Source: Branchinecta lynchi
Taxonomy: Eukaryota; Arthropoda; Branchiopoda; Anostraca; Branchinectidae
Direction of reading: 5' to 3'
Length of the DNA stretch: 64,000 bases
Assembly (NCBI GenBank): GCA_023053575.1
Contig: JAKZAP010000021.1
Coordinates: 4,361,790 to 4,425,789 of the forward strand
Position 1 is the stretch's first letter, and each line of letters starts with the position of its first letter. Below the pieces are notes generated by a model. The model did not search any database. It was not told the origin of the DNA and saw nothing but the letters and a program-made list of their open reading frames with translations. The position numbers were made by a program, and so were the translations under genes. Shown piece by piece: positions 12,901 to 24,900 of the stretch.

Positions 12901-15900
12901 GTACACACCAAAGAGGATGATAGATGGCGTCGACATATCGAGCGTAATTCTAAGTGATTCGCCAACCAACAAAGACCGGGTAAGAATTCACCTTATCCCA
13001 GCTCGGCGCTCCAAGCGGATTGGTTTCTGCAAATACCATGGTTTTCTGATACCCCGGTTTTAAGTAGTTTTTGCAGTTACCGTGGTATCTGAAAAAGTCA
13101 TCTCACTTTCATCATCATCAACAATAGAGCCTAGGATTTTGTCAAATTCGTGGGAAAGAAGTTTGGCACTTAATGATGTGACTGGCAGGGGCGTCACGTA
13201 TGGGGGGAGGGGGGACGCCCCCCCCAAATATTTTTAACCAGTCGATAAAAAATAACCGAGTAGGCTCGAAGCGCTTTCGTAAAAACAGTCGATTTTTTTG
13301 TTGGAAACGGTCACTCTTTTTTTCTTAAATGCAGTCGAGTTTCCTGCAAAAAAAAAACAGTCGGTAAATACCTTGCCCCCCCCCCCCAAACGTGTTGGCT
13401 AGTAACGCCTCTGGTGACTGGATATAAGTTTTTTAGGGATGACTTCAAAAACGCAATATCTGCAATTGTCGTTTTTTGTAAAGCAACCGTAGCATCAGAT
13501 AACACGGCAATTGCAAAAACGACAAAATGCAGATCCAATTACCGTGGTATCAGGCACCATAGTATCTGCAAAAATGCAACTATAGTAAAAAGTTGAATCC
13601 GTAAGGTAATGAGAAACTCTCTCTTCATACTACTGATACATACCTGAAACCCCCGTTAAAGTGGGAACACACGATCAGGATCGGGAACCCCCGGACTGGA
13701 ATTCCTGCCCGGATTTGCGGCACCATCATCACTTCCATCTGGAAAAGTTGAGTTGTAGAGCCCGATGTGCCGACGAGTCGACCGACTCCCGACAAAAGCA
13801 TACAGAATTTGTTTCTTCTGGATTCCTTATGTATAAATAGAACCCGATGTGCCGGCGAGAATACCGAGGTATGACAAAAGCATGCAGAATTCGATTTCTT
13901 TCATTTTTTTTAACTTGATGATGAAAGTGCAGGAATCCGGCCGGGAAATCCTGATCGTGTGTTCGCACTTTTACCTGGGAAACAGACTGCAGATTTTCTA
14001 CTCACCAACATGTGGACGTATTTCACTGTCTGTCACACGTGCTGATGCTGAGGCATGGGGATTAACAGAAACTAGTCCGCTTGGAAGCGCTGAAGTGGAA
14101 CATGGCAAATTGTAACACAAAAGCCAAGGCCCTTTGATTTATTATTTTGTCTGAAGTATTTCTTTAGTGCAGCCAACTACAGTCAGACACAAAACCTTGA
14201 TTTTTGGATACCCTATACCAAACATTGGGTATATCTAGCATTTGGCATACCCTATGCCTAACGCCGGATACCCTATGCCAAACTCCGGGTAGCTGTCGGT
14301 ACCCTAACCTATCTCACTATAGATGTAATCATTGGTTGATTTCTGAGCTTCATTCAAATCATCATTTTCCGGCCGGATATTCAGCACTTTTCTTGTCAAA
14401 TTTGAAAATCTAATCCTAACGCCGGATACCCTATGCCAAACTCCGGGTAGCTGTCGGTACCCTAACCTATCTCACTATAGATGTAATCATTGGTTGATTT
14501 CTGAGCTTCATTCAAATCATCATTTTCCGGCCGGATATTCAGCACTTGTATTGTCAAATTTGAAAATCTAATCCTAACGCCGGATACCCTATGCCAAACT
14601 CCGGGTAGCTGTCGGTACCCTAACCTATCTCACTATAGATGTAATCATTGGTTGATTTCTGAGCTTCATTCAAATCATCATTTTCCGGCCGGATATTCAG
14701 CACTTGTATTGTCAAATTTGAAAATCTAATCCTAACGCCGGATACCCTATGCCAAACTCCGGATAGCTGTCGGTACCCTAACCTATCCCACTATAGATGT
14801 ATTCTTTGGTTGATTTCTGAGCTTCATTCAAATCATCAATATTTCATTGGGTTCAAGTATCCAGCATTAGGCGACCCACCTTTAGGTATAGGGTATACCA
14901 AACGCTAGGTATACCACGTTTGACATAGGCTTTCCCGAAATCAGGGATGTGTGGTATACTGACCAACCATGTGAGTAAGTCAGCAAGTGCTGAAGGAGCT
15001 TTTACCCCACATTAAGTTTTCCGCGTGGAATTGACGATGGTACCAAAAACCCTGGCAGGAATTTCAGCCGGCATAGGCACAATCCTGGTCGTCGACGGAT
15101 TACGGTCCTCCAGGATTTTCCAGCCGGGTAGTCAGCACTTTTATTCTCAAATTTGAAAATCTGACCTTTTTCACATAGAACTGACGAGGGTGCCGAAAAT
15201 TGTGTCAGGAGTTTTGGTGTGGACGATACGTGGCTTGTTTTTGCAGCTTAAAAAATGTCGCCTTATCGAGAAAATCCTGGCATGAATTCCCGTTGGTGAA
15301 ACTCGATCCTGATTGTCTATCCGTAGCATTCGCATTCTACCCGAAATATCACGACCCTGAAGTTCAATCCACTGACAAGATAGATATATCTTTATATCTT
15401 CCATATGATCGGGGGTTGGGTGCTCACGGACTGTAATTGCAGCCCGGAATTCCAGCACCATCATCAGTTTCATAAGAAAAAGTTTATATGTTTTCAACTT
15501 AATGATGAAAATGTAGAAAATCCGGCCCGGAGAAGCCGATTCTCGCTTAAGCCGTTGCTCAAAGCTTCGACACGGGCGGAAAAACGGAATACTATATAAC
15601 GAGTCACATTTACTTCTTAAATTGATGCAAAAATGGCTATCTATACTGTTTGTCATGTGAACCGTTCGACATACTTCCAGGCGGTCTCTGTAAAGCTTGC
15701 AAAGTGGGCGGGAGTCGAGGCGGGGCTCTCTGCACTCCCGTTGGTAATGAGAGCGGGGCCAACGACGCGGGAGAGCGTGAAGGGATGACTCCAGGTTGTG
15801 CGGTGCCCAATGGGAACGGCTGGTTAGGTACCGGGAATGGCTGGTTAGGGATCGCTGCAAGAGAAATATGGATTGTTGACATATAACAATGGATTATATT

Positions 15901-18900
15901 TGGATGGCGTGCATCTGAGTACGCGTTAAGTAGTGGCAGCTGCTCGGGCTCTATACTGGTTAAGAAAGTATGTTCGAAATCTTGCTGATATGTGATATTG
16001 TCTTATGTAGCTGGTTCCCGGACAAAATTTAAACTTGGCGCGTTTTATTTTTTTTTTCCAGTTGCCTTGGTTTTGTTGCAATAGCGCTGCCGCAGTACTT
16101 CTTTGCTTTTGCACAACATGCGTTTTTGGATTCACTTTCTTCTTGGTTGAAGCGGCAGCACTGCAGGACTTTTCAGGGAGCACGGACTTGCTCGGTGAGC
16201 AAGTCCATGATTCTCGAGAAGCGATGCCGTCTTCCTCGGAAGCACTGCCAGAGCACTGCAGTGCAAAAACGGATGTAGAAAGAACCAGTCTGAAATCGGC
16301 CGAGAAGTGGACCTGCAGCATGCAACAAAAACGAGGCTCAGAATAGTCACTTTCTTCTTTTTTTTAATTCGGGAACAAGCCTTATAAATTCGGGGCGTTT
16401 TCGGGTAGACGAAACTTCGGTTTCGGTGAAAAATTCAGTCACGCAATTTAGACATATCGTGTTTTTTTTTCAAAAGAATAAAAATCAACCGCAAAGGGAA
16501 CGATTCTTAACTGTGATTTCAGTTTCTTCTTCACAAAAGGCAGTATTTGGGATGGGAAAGCCAGTTGACTTTGTATAATGCAGATGCTTGATTTCGCTGA
16601 AACCCAGGGGGGGGGGCAGCGGTCTTCGTCCCGCCTCGTGACGCATAAGCGGCTTGGAGGGCTTGGCCGGGGGGGGGGGGTGAATACCGCAAAATAAGTT
16701 TTCGGAAATCCAGCAAGGCAAATAATGTACTGTACCACATCCGGAAAACTAAAAGAATTTCAAGAAACAAGTTTGTGAAAGGTACAGATCATGCCTTTTT
16801 TTTCGTAAATTAAACGGAATAAAAATATAAATGAACGAAATACATTTTGGTTTTTAAAGTGGTAAGCCTAAATTGTACGTCCAAACCTCGAAGTAAACAG
16901 AGCGTACTACAAAAGGCGCCGAAGACAAAAAGTTTGGAACTCTTTTATGATCAGAGTGCCTTTTTGGATCACAAATGAAAGCAAGGGCCACCTATCATAG
17001 ATCAACCAGTGCTTGGTCACGACACAGTGTGAGACGTTTAACTGAAAACTGGGACATCGAACCTTTCCAAATAAAATGACCCTCCGAAACAAAAATGAAA
17101 AAGATTAGCCTTTGCTGCAACCCACGTTAAACACTTTTCTTCCCGGTTTACAAAATAAACAAGCTGGTGTTCTGTCGAAAAGGTACTGAGTATTTGCTGA
17201 CCCTCTCCCCTCCCTACTCATATATTGTGTGCTCCTTCGGGGCCTCCCACTTGAATTTCGAAGGGGACCTCAGCTACAGCGTTGCCACATGTCGCACGAT
17301 AGTGTGAATTATCACTCAATTTTGTTTTTGTCACTCTTGACCTACGTAGGACATAAAAATCACTCTATTTCAGAAAATAACCAAATGTGTCATTTTTGCA
17401 GCAGGAATTCTAACCAGAACTGACTATTTCAAGTTAAAGTAAAATTAAGATATGTCATTTATACAGAGGCGACTCCAACCCAAAGTGAACGTTTCATGAA
17501 AATAAATTTCACTCCCAAATAATTCTGTTTTGGGTCAAAAGTCACTCTCTAAATATTTTTGACGTGGCAATACTGCTCAGCTGTCCGGGAACAAATTATA
17601 AGTGATACTCGATGCCATCAAAGACGATTTCTGTCTTCATGTTCGGAGTTCAGACACAAACTTACTCAAACGTGCCTCGAAATCCCATCAGTTTTTTAAT
17701 AAGTTTAATTTAATTTAATTTCCAATAAATGCGGTACAACATTTCAACCGCGAGCAAATTAATTGGCACGTGTCATTACCCGACAACTAAAACATAAATA
17801 CAATTGTCATAGTAATTCAGTAATTCAGGCAAGGCTATTATGATACAAGGTAAACTGAGGCACAAAACTATTACGGTACCGGTCAGAGTGACCTTGGTCA
17901 AGTGATCCAGCTAACTTACTTACTTACCAGACGTCATAATTCTGATAGAAACTGACATTTCCAGATTTGCTAGGACCGTGAAACTTGGCAGGCAATTTAG
18001 GGATTCTACCATATTAACTTGAAAATAGTCCCTTCCCTGATTATCGTGGGGGAGTAGAGGAGTGTCCGGAATCTAGTGACATTCACAACTTTGGAACGGA
18101 TGATTACGAAAACGATGAACGGAGTATTAAGAACAAAGTATTAAGAACAAGGGTCTCGGATGCTCAGTTTCAAGTCTGGACCGGATGTAATCACTGGAGG
18201 GAGGAGGGGGGGGGGGGGAGCTGGAGGGGGCATCAGAAATCTCTTGAATCGCTTAAGGTTAATGGATCGGAGTTGGACTTGGTTGGAAGAACAAGCGTAA
18301 ACCCTAGATTCATTCCTCAAAAAACAGGACCGGATCGTGTCACGGTGGGAGGGGGGTTTCCCGGAATTCTGGTGGTCTCGAGCTAGGGTGCTTCAAGACG
18401 TGCTAGGACCATGAAACTCGACAAGTATTAGGGACTTGAAGGGACGTTGAAAGTAGTCCCTTCCCCGATCCAACCGTCGGGGGGGGGGGGGGTAGAGGGA
18501 TGGGGAATTCGGAATCTCGTGACAACCTAGGAACGGGTGATCGGACGCGCATGAAACTTGACAAGTGTCAAGAATGAGTGTCTCAAATGTTCAGTTTCAA
18601 CTCCGGAGTGTTTCTGATCACTGCGGGGGGGGGGGGGGGCTGAGGGAGACCCTATTAAAAATTTATCTCAAAATAGTACGGTGGAGTTGTACGAAAAAGT
18701 TGCATGCAGTACTAACGATTCTTCTACATGCTTCTACTTCAAGGCTACCGTGTCACTGCATACTACTATATGCTACTATTAGCAAGACAGGATGCTACTG
18801 GATACTACTACATAAGACTGGACCAGTCGGAGGCACATTAAATCATAGTATTCTTTGCTATTACATAGTATTACATGCAACTACCATTTTCGTACTACTA

Positions 18901-21900
18901 CCATACTACTACGCAGGCTACAAATTTTTTTGGGGACAAACTGACAAACATGCTAACTTTGTCTTTGAAATCTGGCGAAAACGCTTCCGAAGTAAGTTAA
19001 CAAATATGCGGTTAACAAATACAAAAAATCCGATGTGCACATAACAGGTCGACTTTGACCGGGGCTTTGTTCATTTGTCATGACAACGAAGCATTGTTAT
19101 CAGAATTTGGGGCAGTAAAACATCCGCCATAAATAACTAAAACACGATTACCAATTGTAGAAGTACAAAAAGAAAATAAGAATGATCTTACTCACCTCCT
19201 GGTTGGACTCCAGTAATCGGTATACCTCCTGGTCCTGGAACTGGCACGAATGGCAGTGGCAACTGATTAAGAAGATCTGCCGGATTCACAATGGGGATTG
19301 TCACCACCTGGGACAAAGACACCGCAGAGGACGTTGTCGGCAGAATTGAGGAGGTAAACGCCCCGTTGCCCCCTACCGGTGGAAGTTGGGGATTCAGAAG
19401 CGCCCCCATTGTCTGCTGCATTGTTATCGTTGCCGCGATGAAGAGTGTGGCTATCAACACAGCACCGCCGGAAATAATTATAAATGCGGAGAGTGGATCC
19501 GGAAATGCGGCAACAAACCGGAAATCAGGTGGAAGCAGCTCTCTGATCCATGAAGAAATGGCGAAGTTTGCTGCATCGGCTGTTACACTGGACATTGTAT
19601 GATTGAAACTGAGGGGTGCTGCCGTCGGGTTCCATAAGTAGACAAGTTTTTAATCCGCTTTAATGAGGAGTTCGGAATGCTTCTGGAGGTCCCTTTAGGT
19701 CTCAAGAGGGGTCTTAATAGTTTAATCCTCTTCTGTAGTAAAACACAAGCAATTACATAATTCTCCTCATGGAACAGTTTGAAAAAATTTGTACTTCGAA
19801 TATAGAGATAAAGATCTAGAGACAAAAGAAAAAGGGAAACAAAATAAATTAACGGTATCGAATGGAGAAGGATCGGTAGCCCAATAGTAAGAAACACGAA
19901 AAGTTAGGAAAGATGTTAATAGGGATTACAGATAAAAAAGAAAGCTGATTGTTAGAGTGTTAAACAATAACCATCAGCAACATTGGTACAAAACATTTTT
20001 TTTTTAATAAATGGAATAGTTGGAGAAATTTTTTACTTAATATAGATATGAAATATACAAATAAAATATAGACCTAAAATGGAATGAAAACCGAATCATT
20101 CAAGCAATTTTTTTTCCGACAGGGGGGGGGGGGATTTCGGTAGAAACGGACATCGTGAAGAAGCCGTGATGCCCATGTTATAAAATCTTTTTTTCTGCAT
20201 AATTCCAAATTGGGCGATTTAACGTGTTCATTGGTTCCTATTCTTCATCGAATTTCCTAATCATCGGACCTTTGCTTTGTCCGCATCTATTTCACAGACT
20301 TCGGTTTGTCTGCCCATTTTCAAATTCGGTGGTTTAACCTATATGTCCATTTTGTTCATGCGTGACCGAATTTGATAATCACCGTACGTTTGTTTAGTCC
20401 GCATCTATTTCACCAAATTTTCGGTCCGTCCCTTTGTAAATTCGGTGATCTAACGTATATTCGGTTCCATTTGTTACCGAATTCGGTAATTCACCGGACT
20501 TTTCTGTTCCATCGCATCCGGTCAACCTAGTTCACAGTTTGGCGATTAATAAGATTAATTTTGTTCTCACTGTTACCACATTACCAGACTTGCCACGTTC
20601 GGTTGTTTTAGTGGTTCTAACAAGAGTTTTATTCCATTACGAAATTCGTTGTTATGCCTGTCCCGATCTATTCCTTATTTATTTAGTTTTTCGGTAGTTC
20701 AAACCGTTTATTTCGCTCACCCCGGCTACTGAGTTCGGTTATGTAAATGGGATTTGTTAAGGCTCCGTTCTATAGCCCATCTATATATTGGCAGTTTAGC
20801 TGGTTACTATTCTGTATTTTTCTTTAACCTAATTACAGTACTTCAGGAATAAGCACGTCTTTTTGACGTGAAAACTACCTTTAAGTTTGATGTAAATTTA
20901 AAACAAATTTACTGTCTGATAGTTAGATTTGATAGTTAGTCCATTTTGTTTGTTCTGCAAACAGACACTTTGATCACAACTTCGCCTACGGCGCTTTTCG
21001 GAGTCTTCACTATTTACAGTAAGGGTGCGTCATTCATTTGGCGTTGTAAGGCTTGGATTTTTGGGGGGTTTGAATAATTAAGTTAATTTTTATGGCTCTA
21101 TTTAAATCTAGAATTTGTACCATAAGTATTTGAATTTTTCCAGAAATAGGTGATTCAAAAGATTCTTTAATTTTGTTCTGGGTACAACCGTTAGTGACGT
21201 TACCGCTTCGCAGCAATGGCTTTTTTCGTCTGTATATTTTCAAGTCGCGTTGACAAAACTGGACCTCCCCCCCCCCCCCCCCCCAGATGTAAAAGGCTAT
21301 TTTGTCACTTTACCCCCCCCCCCCCTCCCATGAAGAAAGGCTGGGGACACCCCTGGACGTTAATAAGGCTTAACAAAGATGAGTCGTACCCCCCCCCCCC
21401 CAAAAAAAAAAAAATTAGAAAAGATGCTAAGCGGGGCTACCAATTTTTTTTTTTAGAAAGCTAACATATTTCATAAGATGTCAGCTTTTTAAAAAAATGA
21501 AATATGGCAATTTTTTTCTTTTCAGATTATTTTTCACCCCAATAGTGGGTCGTTCGGAAATTATGGAGACGTTGGAGCCGTTCGAATGGGCAAATATAAA
21601 GCTGTTTTCTACACAGGTAGGTTTTCCATTTTGTTTCTTTGCTGGAGACTGAAGGGTAAGAGAGCGCAAGAAGTAGGCTACTTTTTCTATCTGGAGGGGG
21701 GGGGGGTACGAACCTTGTACGCTGGAATTGTTTTAATTTTGCTGACTTCTAATTGGTCGGGCAAAATAATCCGTGTGTGTGGGGGGGGGGGGGGGCTATG
21801 ACCAACGAGTGTCTTATGTCGGTTGAATGTTTGTATTTGCTCATTACTCATCCAGCAGGCCGAGGCCAAAGAAAGAGTAAAGAAAAGAAAAGAAACAAGA

Positions 21901-24900
21901 ACAGAGGTTTCGATTGGATCTCAAATGAGAATATTGACTGGATTCTTCCTCCCGATAATCTGGACTTGTATGTTTGTATGTCTGGACTTCTATGTTTGTA
22001 TGTCTGAACTTGTATGTATGTTTGCCAGCCCTGGTCTTAAGCATGTTATCTATCCCTAATCCACCGCTTGTAAATGAGCAAAAAAGAAGACGATTTCTGG
22101 CGGATTGCGGCTCTGCCCCATAGTGTAACCGACTTCAGAGTTAAATTTCAATTCCACCGAAATTCCGAGTTTTTCAGAGTTCCAGTGGAATTGCCAGTCA
22201 GAAGAGAAAACAAAGACCAGACATGGATTTAGCATATGATTTCACGGTTTACGCCTGTATCGAACCTCTGTCCGAGTTCCGGAAAAAAAAAACTTTTGTC
22301 AAATTTCCAAAGCGATTCCTTGCGAACTACTTATCTGGCAAGAAAAAAAGCTCAAAACACATTCACCATGTTTCCCGCACAATCAAACCCCTCACCCACT
22401 TCAGAAGAAACTTTTACTATTTCCTGTTTTAGCAGGATTCCGGGCGAACCACTTGTCCGGCAAAAAATAAAATCAGATATGAATTCGGCATGTCTCCCTA
22501 CCTCTAGGTGGAATATTTTTGTACTTTTTTCGCCCTAATTTGAAGCGGCCTTAAATATACGGCTACGAGTCTCATTTATGGATTTGACCTGTCCCTCGCC
22601 TCATAATCATCATCCAACACACAGAGATTTGCGAATCACATCTTATCGTAGAATAGAATTGGAGGACTTACAAAGCGTGTTCCACCCTTCTAACAATAGT
22701 AACTATTAGTTACTTATTTCGTCCCAACCTCGTAAAAAGTTACTACGCTGGCCATTCCGACCTTTTCGAAATAGTAACTCATAGTAACTATTTGCTTACC
22801 ATGCTTAAGAGCATAAAAGCGTGGTAACGACGTATCTATATCTGTAACGTGATTGGTCGGATTCGCCCGTCGCATGGTATTCTGCTGGAAAATAGAAAAA
22901 TCGTTCCAGGCTTGACGCAAACAAGTCGTAATTCGTGACGTAGAGTAGAGTAGAATTTAATTTGAAAATGACTTTCACAGCAATCATGCCGAATTTGCAT
23001 TTCTCGTCAACATTTAATACATGAAAATGTTGTCAATGGACATTTACAGCAGATTTGCAGATGTCAATATATACATATATACAATTTAAGCACAACCAAA
23101 TCATGTAAATGTAAATTGAACAAAATACATTAATTTTTAGTCGTGAGAATTAAAAAGTGTCACGAAAGATGGAACGAAGCTTTTCCTGTATCTTTCGTGA
23201 GTGCAAATTACTGGTGTTGATTTGGGGACTTTCTGGGATTTTTCCCGGGGGGGGGGTCTACTTCTGGGAGGATCTTGAATGGGTGGGAAGAGATCACCGA
23301 ACCTTGTGTCAGAAAACGCTCGTGTTCCGTAACCATAGCACAGTGTTTGTCTCCTTTCCTCCAGCGTAGTGAGCCCGAACTTTTTGAGAAGATACAAATA
23401 GGGGAGCTTTCCTTCCCGCCCAATAATGCGAAAAGCCCTTTTTTGGATACATTCAATCAGGTCTGAAAGATCTTTTGTAAGGCCAAAATGCCATACCGGA
23501 CAAGCATACTCAAGAACTGGGCGTATAAAAGAAGTATAAAAGTGGAGCAAATCTGAAGTGGGGGATGAAAATTTAACCATGTGTTTTAGGTGGGATAGCG
23601 AGGGGAAAGATTGTTTAGTCATACTTTCGACATGGGAGTCCCATTTAAGGTCGTTAGAGAGGGTAACACCCAACAGCTTTACCACCGAAAGAGTTACTTC
23701 TGGTGAAATGGGTTGACAGTACTCAGGATCAGATTTTAGGAAGCTGATAGTCACAATATTTGACTTGTCAGTGTTCACGGTCATCATTGATTCTGCGGCT
23801 TCCTTTGTGATATTTCCGAGTATCTCCATTGATGAACTTTTTTCGTTTCGTCGGCAAACTTCTAGAACTGAGAGGTTAGGACGAACTTCTATCTGTCATG
23901 TGATTCGGAAGCAAGGGAGTTGATCATAACTAGGAAAAGTGGGGGACCCAAAAGAGTACCTTGCGGTACTCCGCAGGTGGTTGGGAGTGGATCAGAATAA
24001 ATATCATACGTCATGTGTAGTAACTCGGTAAGTAGGATGGAACACGCTCACGGTGTAGCCAGGTATAATTGAATCTTATACCAGTTCAGCACGCGATTAG
24101 TCTGTGCGTCCCCTCCTAACCTCAAAATCCGCGTCCGTCACTCAGAAATGGTAGGCTACAATAGATCAGTAAAAAAAAATAAGCACTCACTTAAACTGAA
24201 GGGTGGTTTAAAATCTAATCGTCGGGGAGGCTAGCACTTCTTTTCAGTCGACGAAATATGCTTCAACATTTATTTGTATTCGTTTATTTATGACCTGCTC
24301 ATCGGGTACAGCGGACTCATAAATACAAAAAGCACGAACGAATGCACCAAATAGAAGAGAAGGAAATTTAACACATATGAAAAAAATAAGCACATATGCT
24401 AGGTGAGCATTAAGGCCCATTCACAACGGGTTTTAGCTAATAATCGATACCAGGTAGTTTTGCAAGTCGCTCCGAGACCGAAGCTTTGCCAGGTTTTGCC
24501 GTTCGCTGGATACAGGTGTCAATTTCGGGTACCAGCTAGTCTCGGACCCAAGTTGAAATCAGTTCAACTTTTAAGGGTACTAGCCAATCAGATTATTTGA
24601 AGGAATATTGTGGAATATCCTGATTGGCTCGTTTCGAACCAAGCCCAATATATAAACGTTATTACACGTAAACGATTAAACGTTGATCATTTGGACTAGG
24701 AACTAAAACGGTCGTTTTGAAACCGGAGAATGGAAAATAACCAAGGATCGCGAGTCTTGGTACAATGAGCGAATGAAGGTGGCGAAGATTGGCAGAGACA
24801 AAGAAAAAATCTTTCTCCGTGGCTTACGATGACAAATAAATACTCCTTTAGCACAAATTGACTGGGAATAATATAATGGAAATGTCCCAGAACGTAAAAG

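Noticed and set aside
15171..15860. 229-codon minus-strand frame
   Set aside because: Alternative frame over the nested-gene exon 2; its Arg/Ser-rich product has no matching phase with exon 1.
16035..16346. 103-codon plus-strand frame with hydrophobic start
   Set aside because: Looks like a signal peptide but the hydrophobic part is from a T-rich tract; no donor or downstream partner found, and the antisense strand is equally open.
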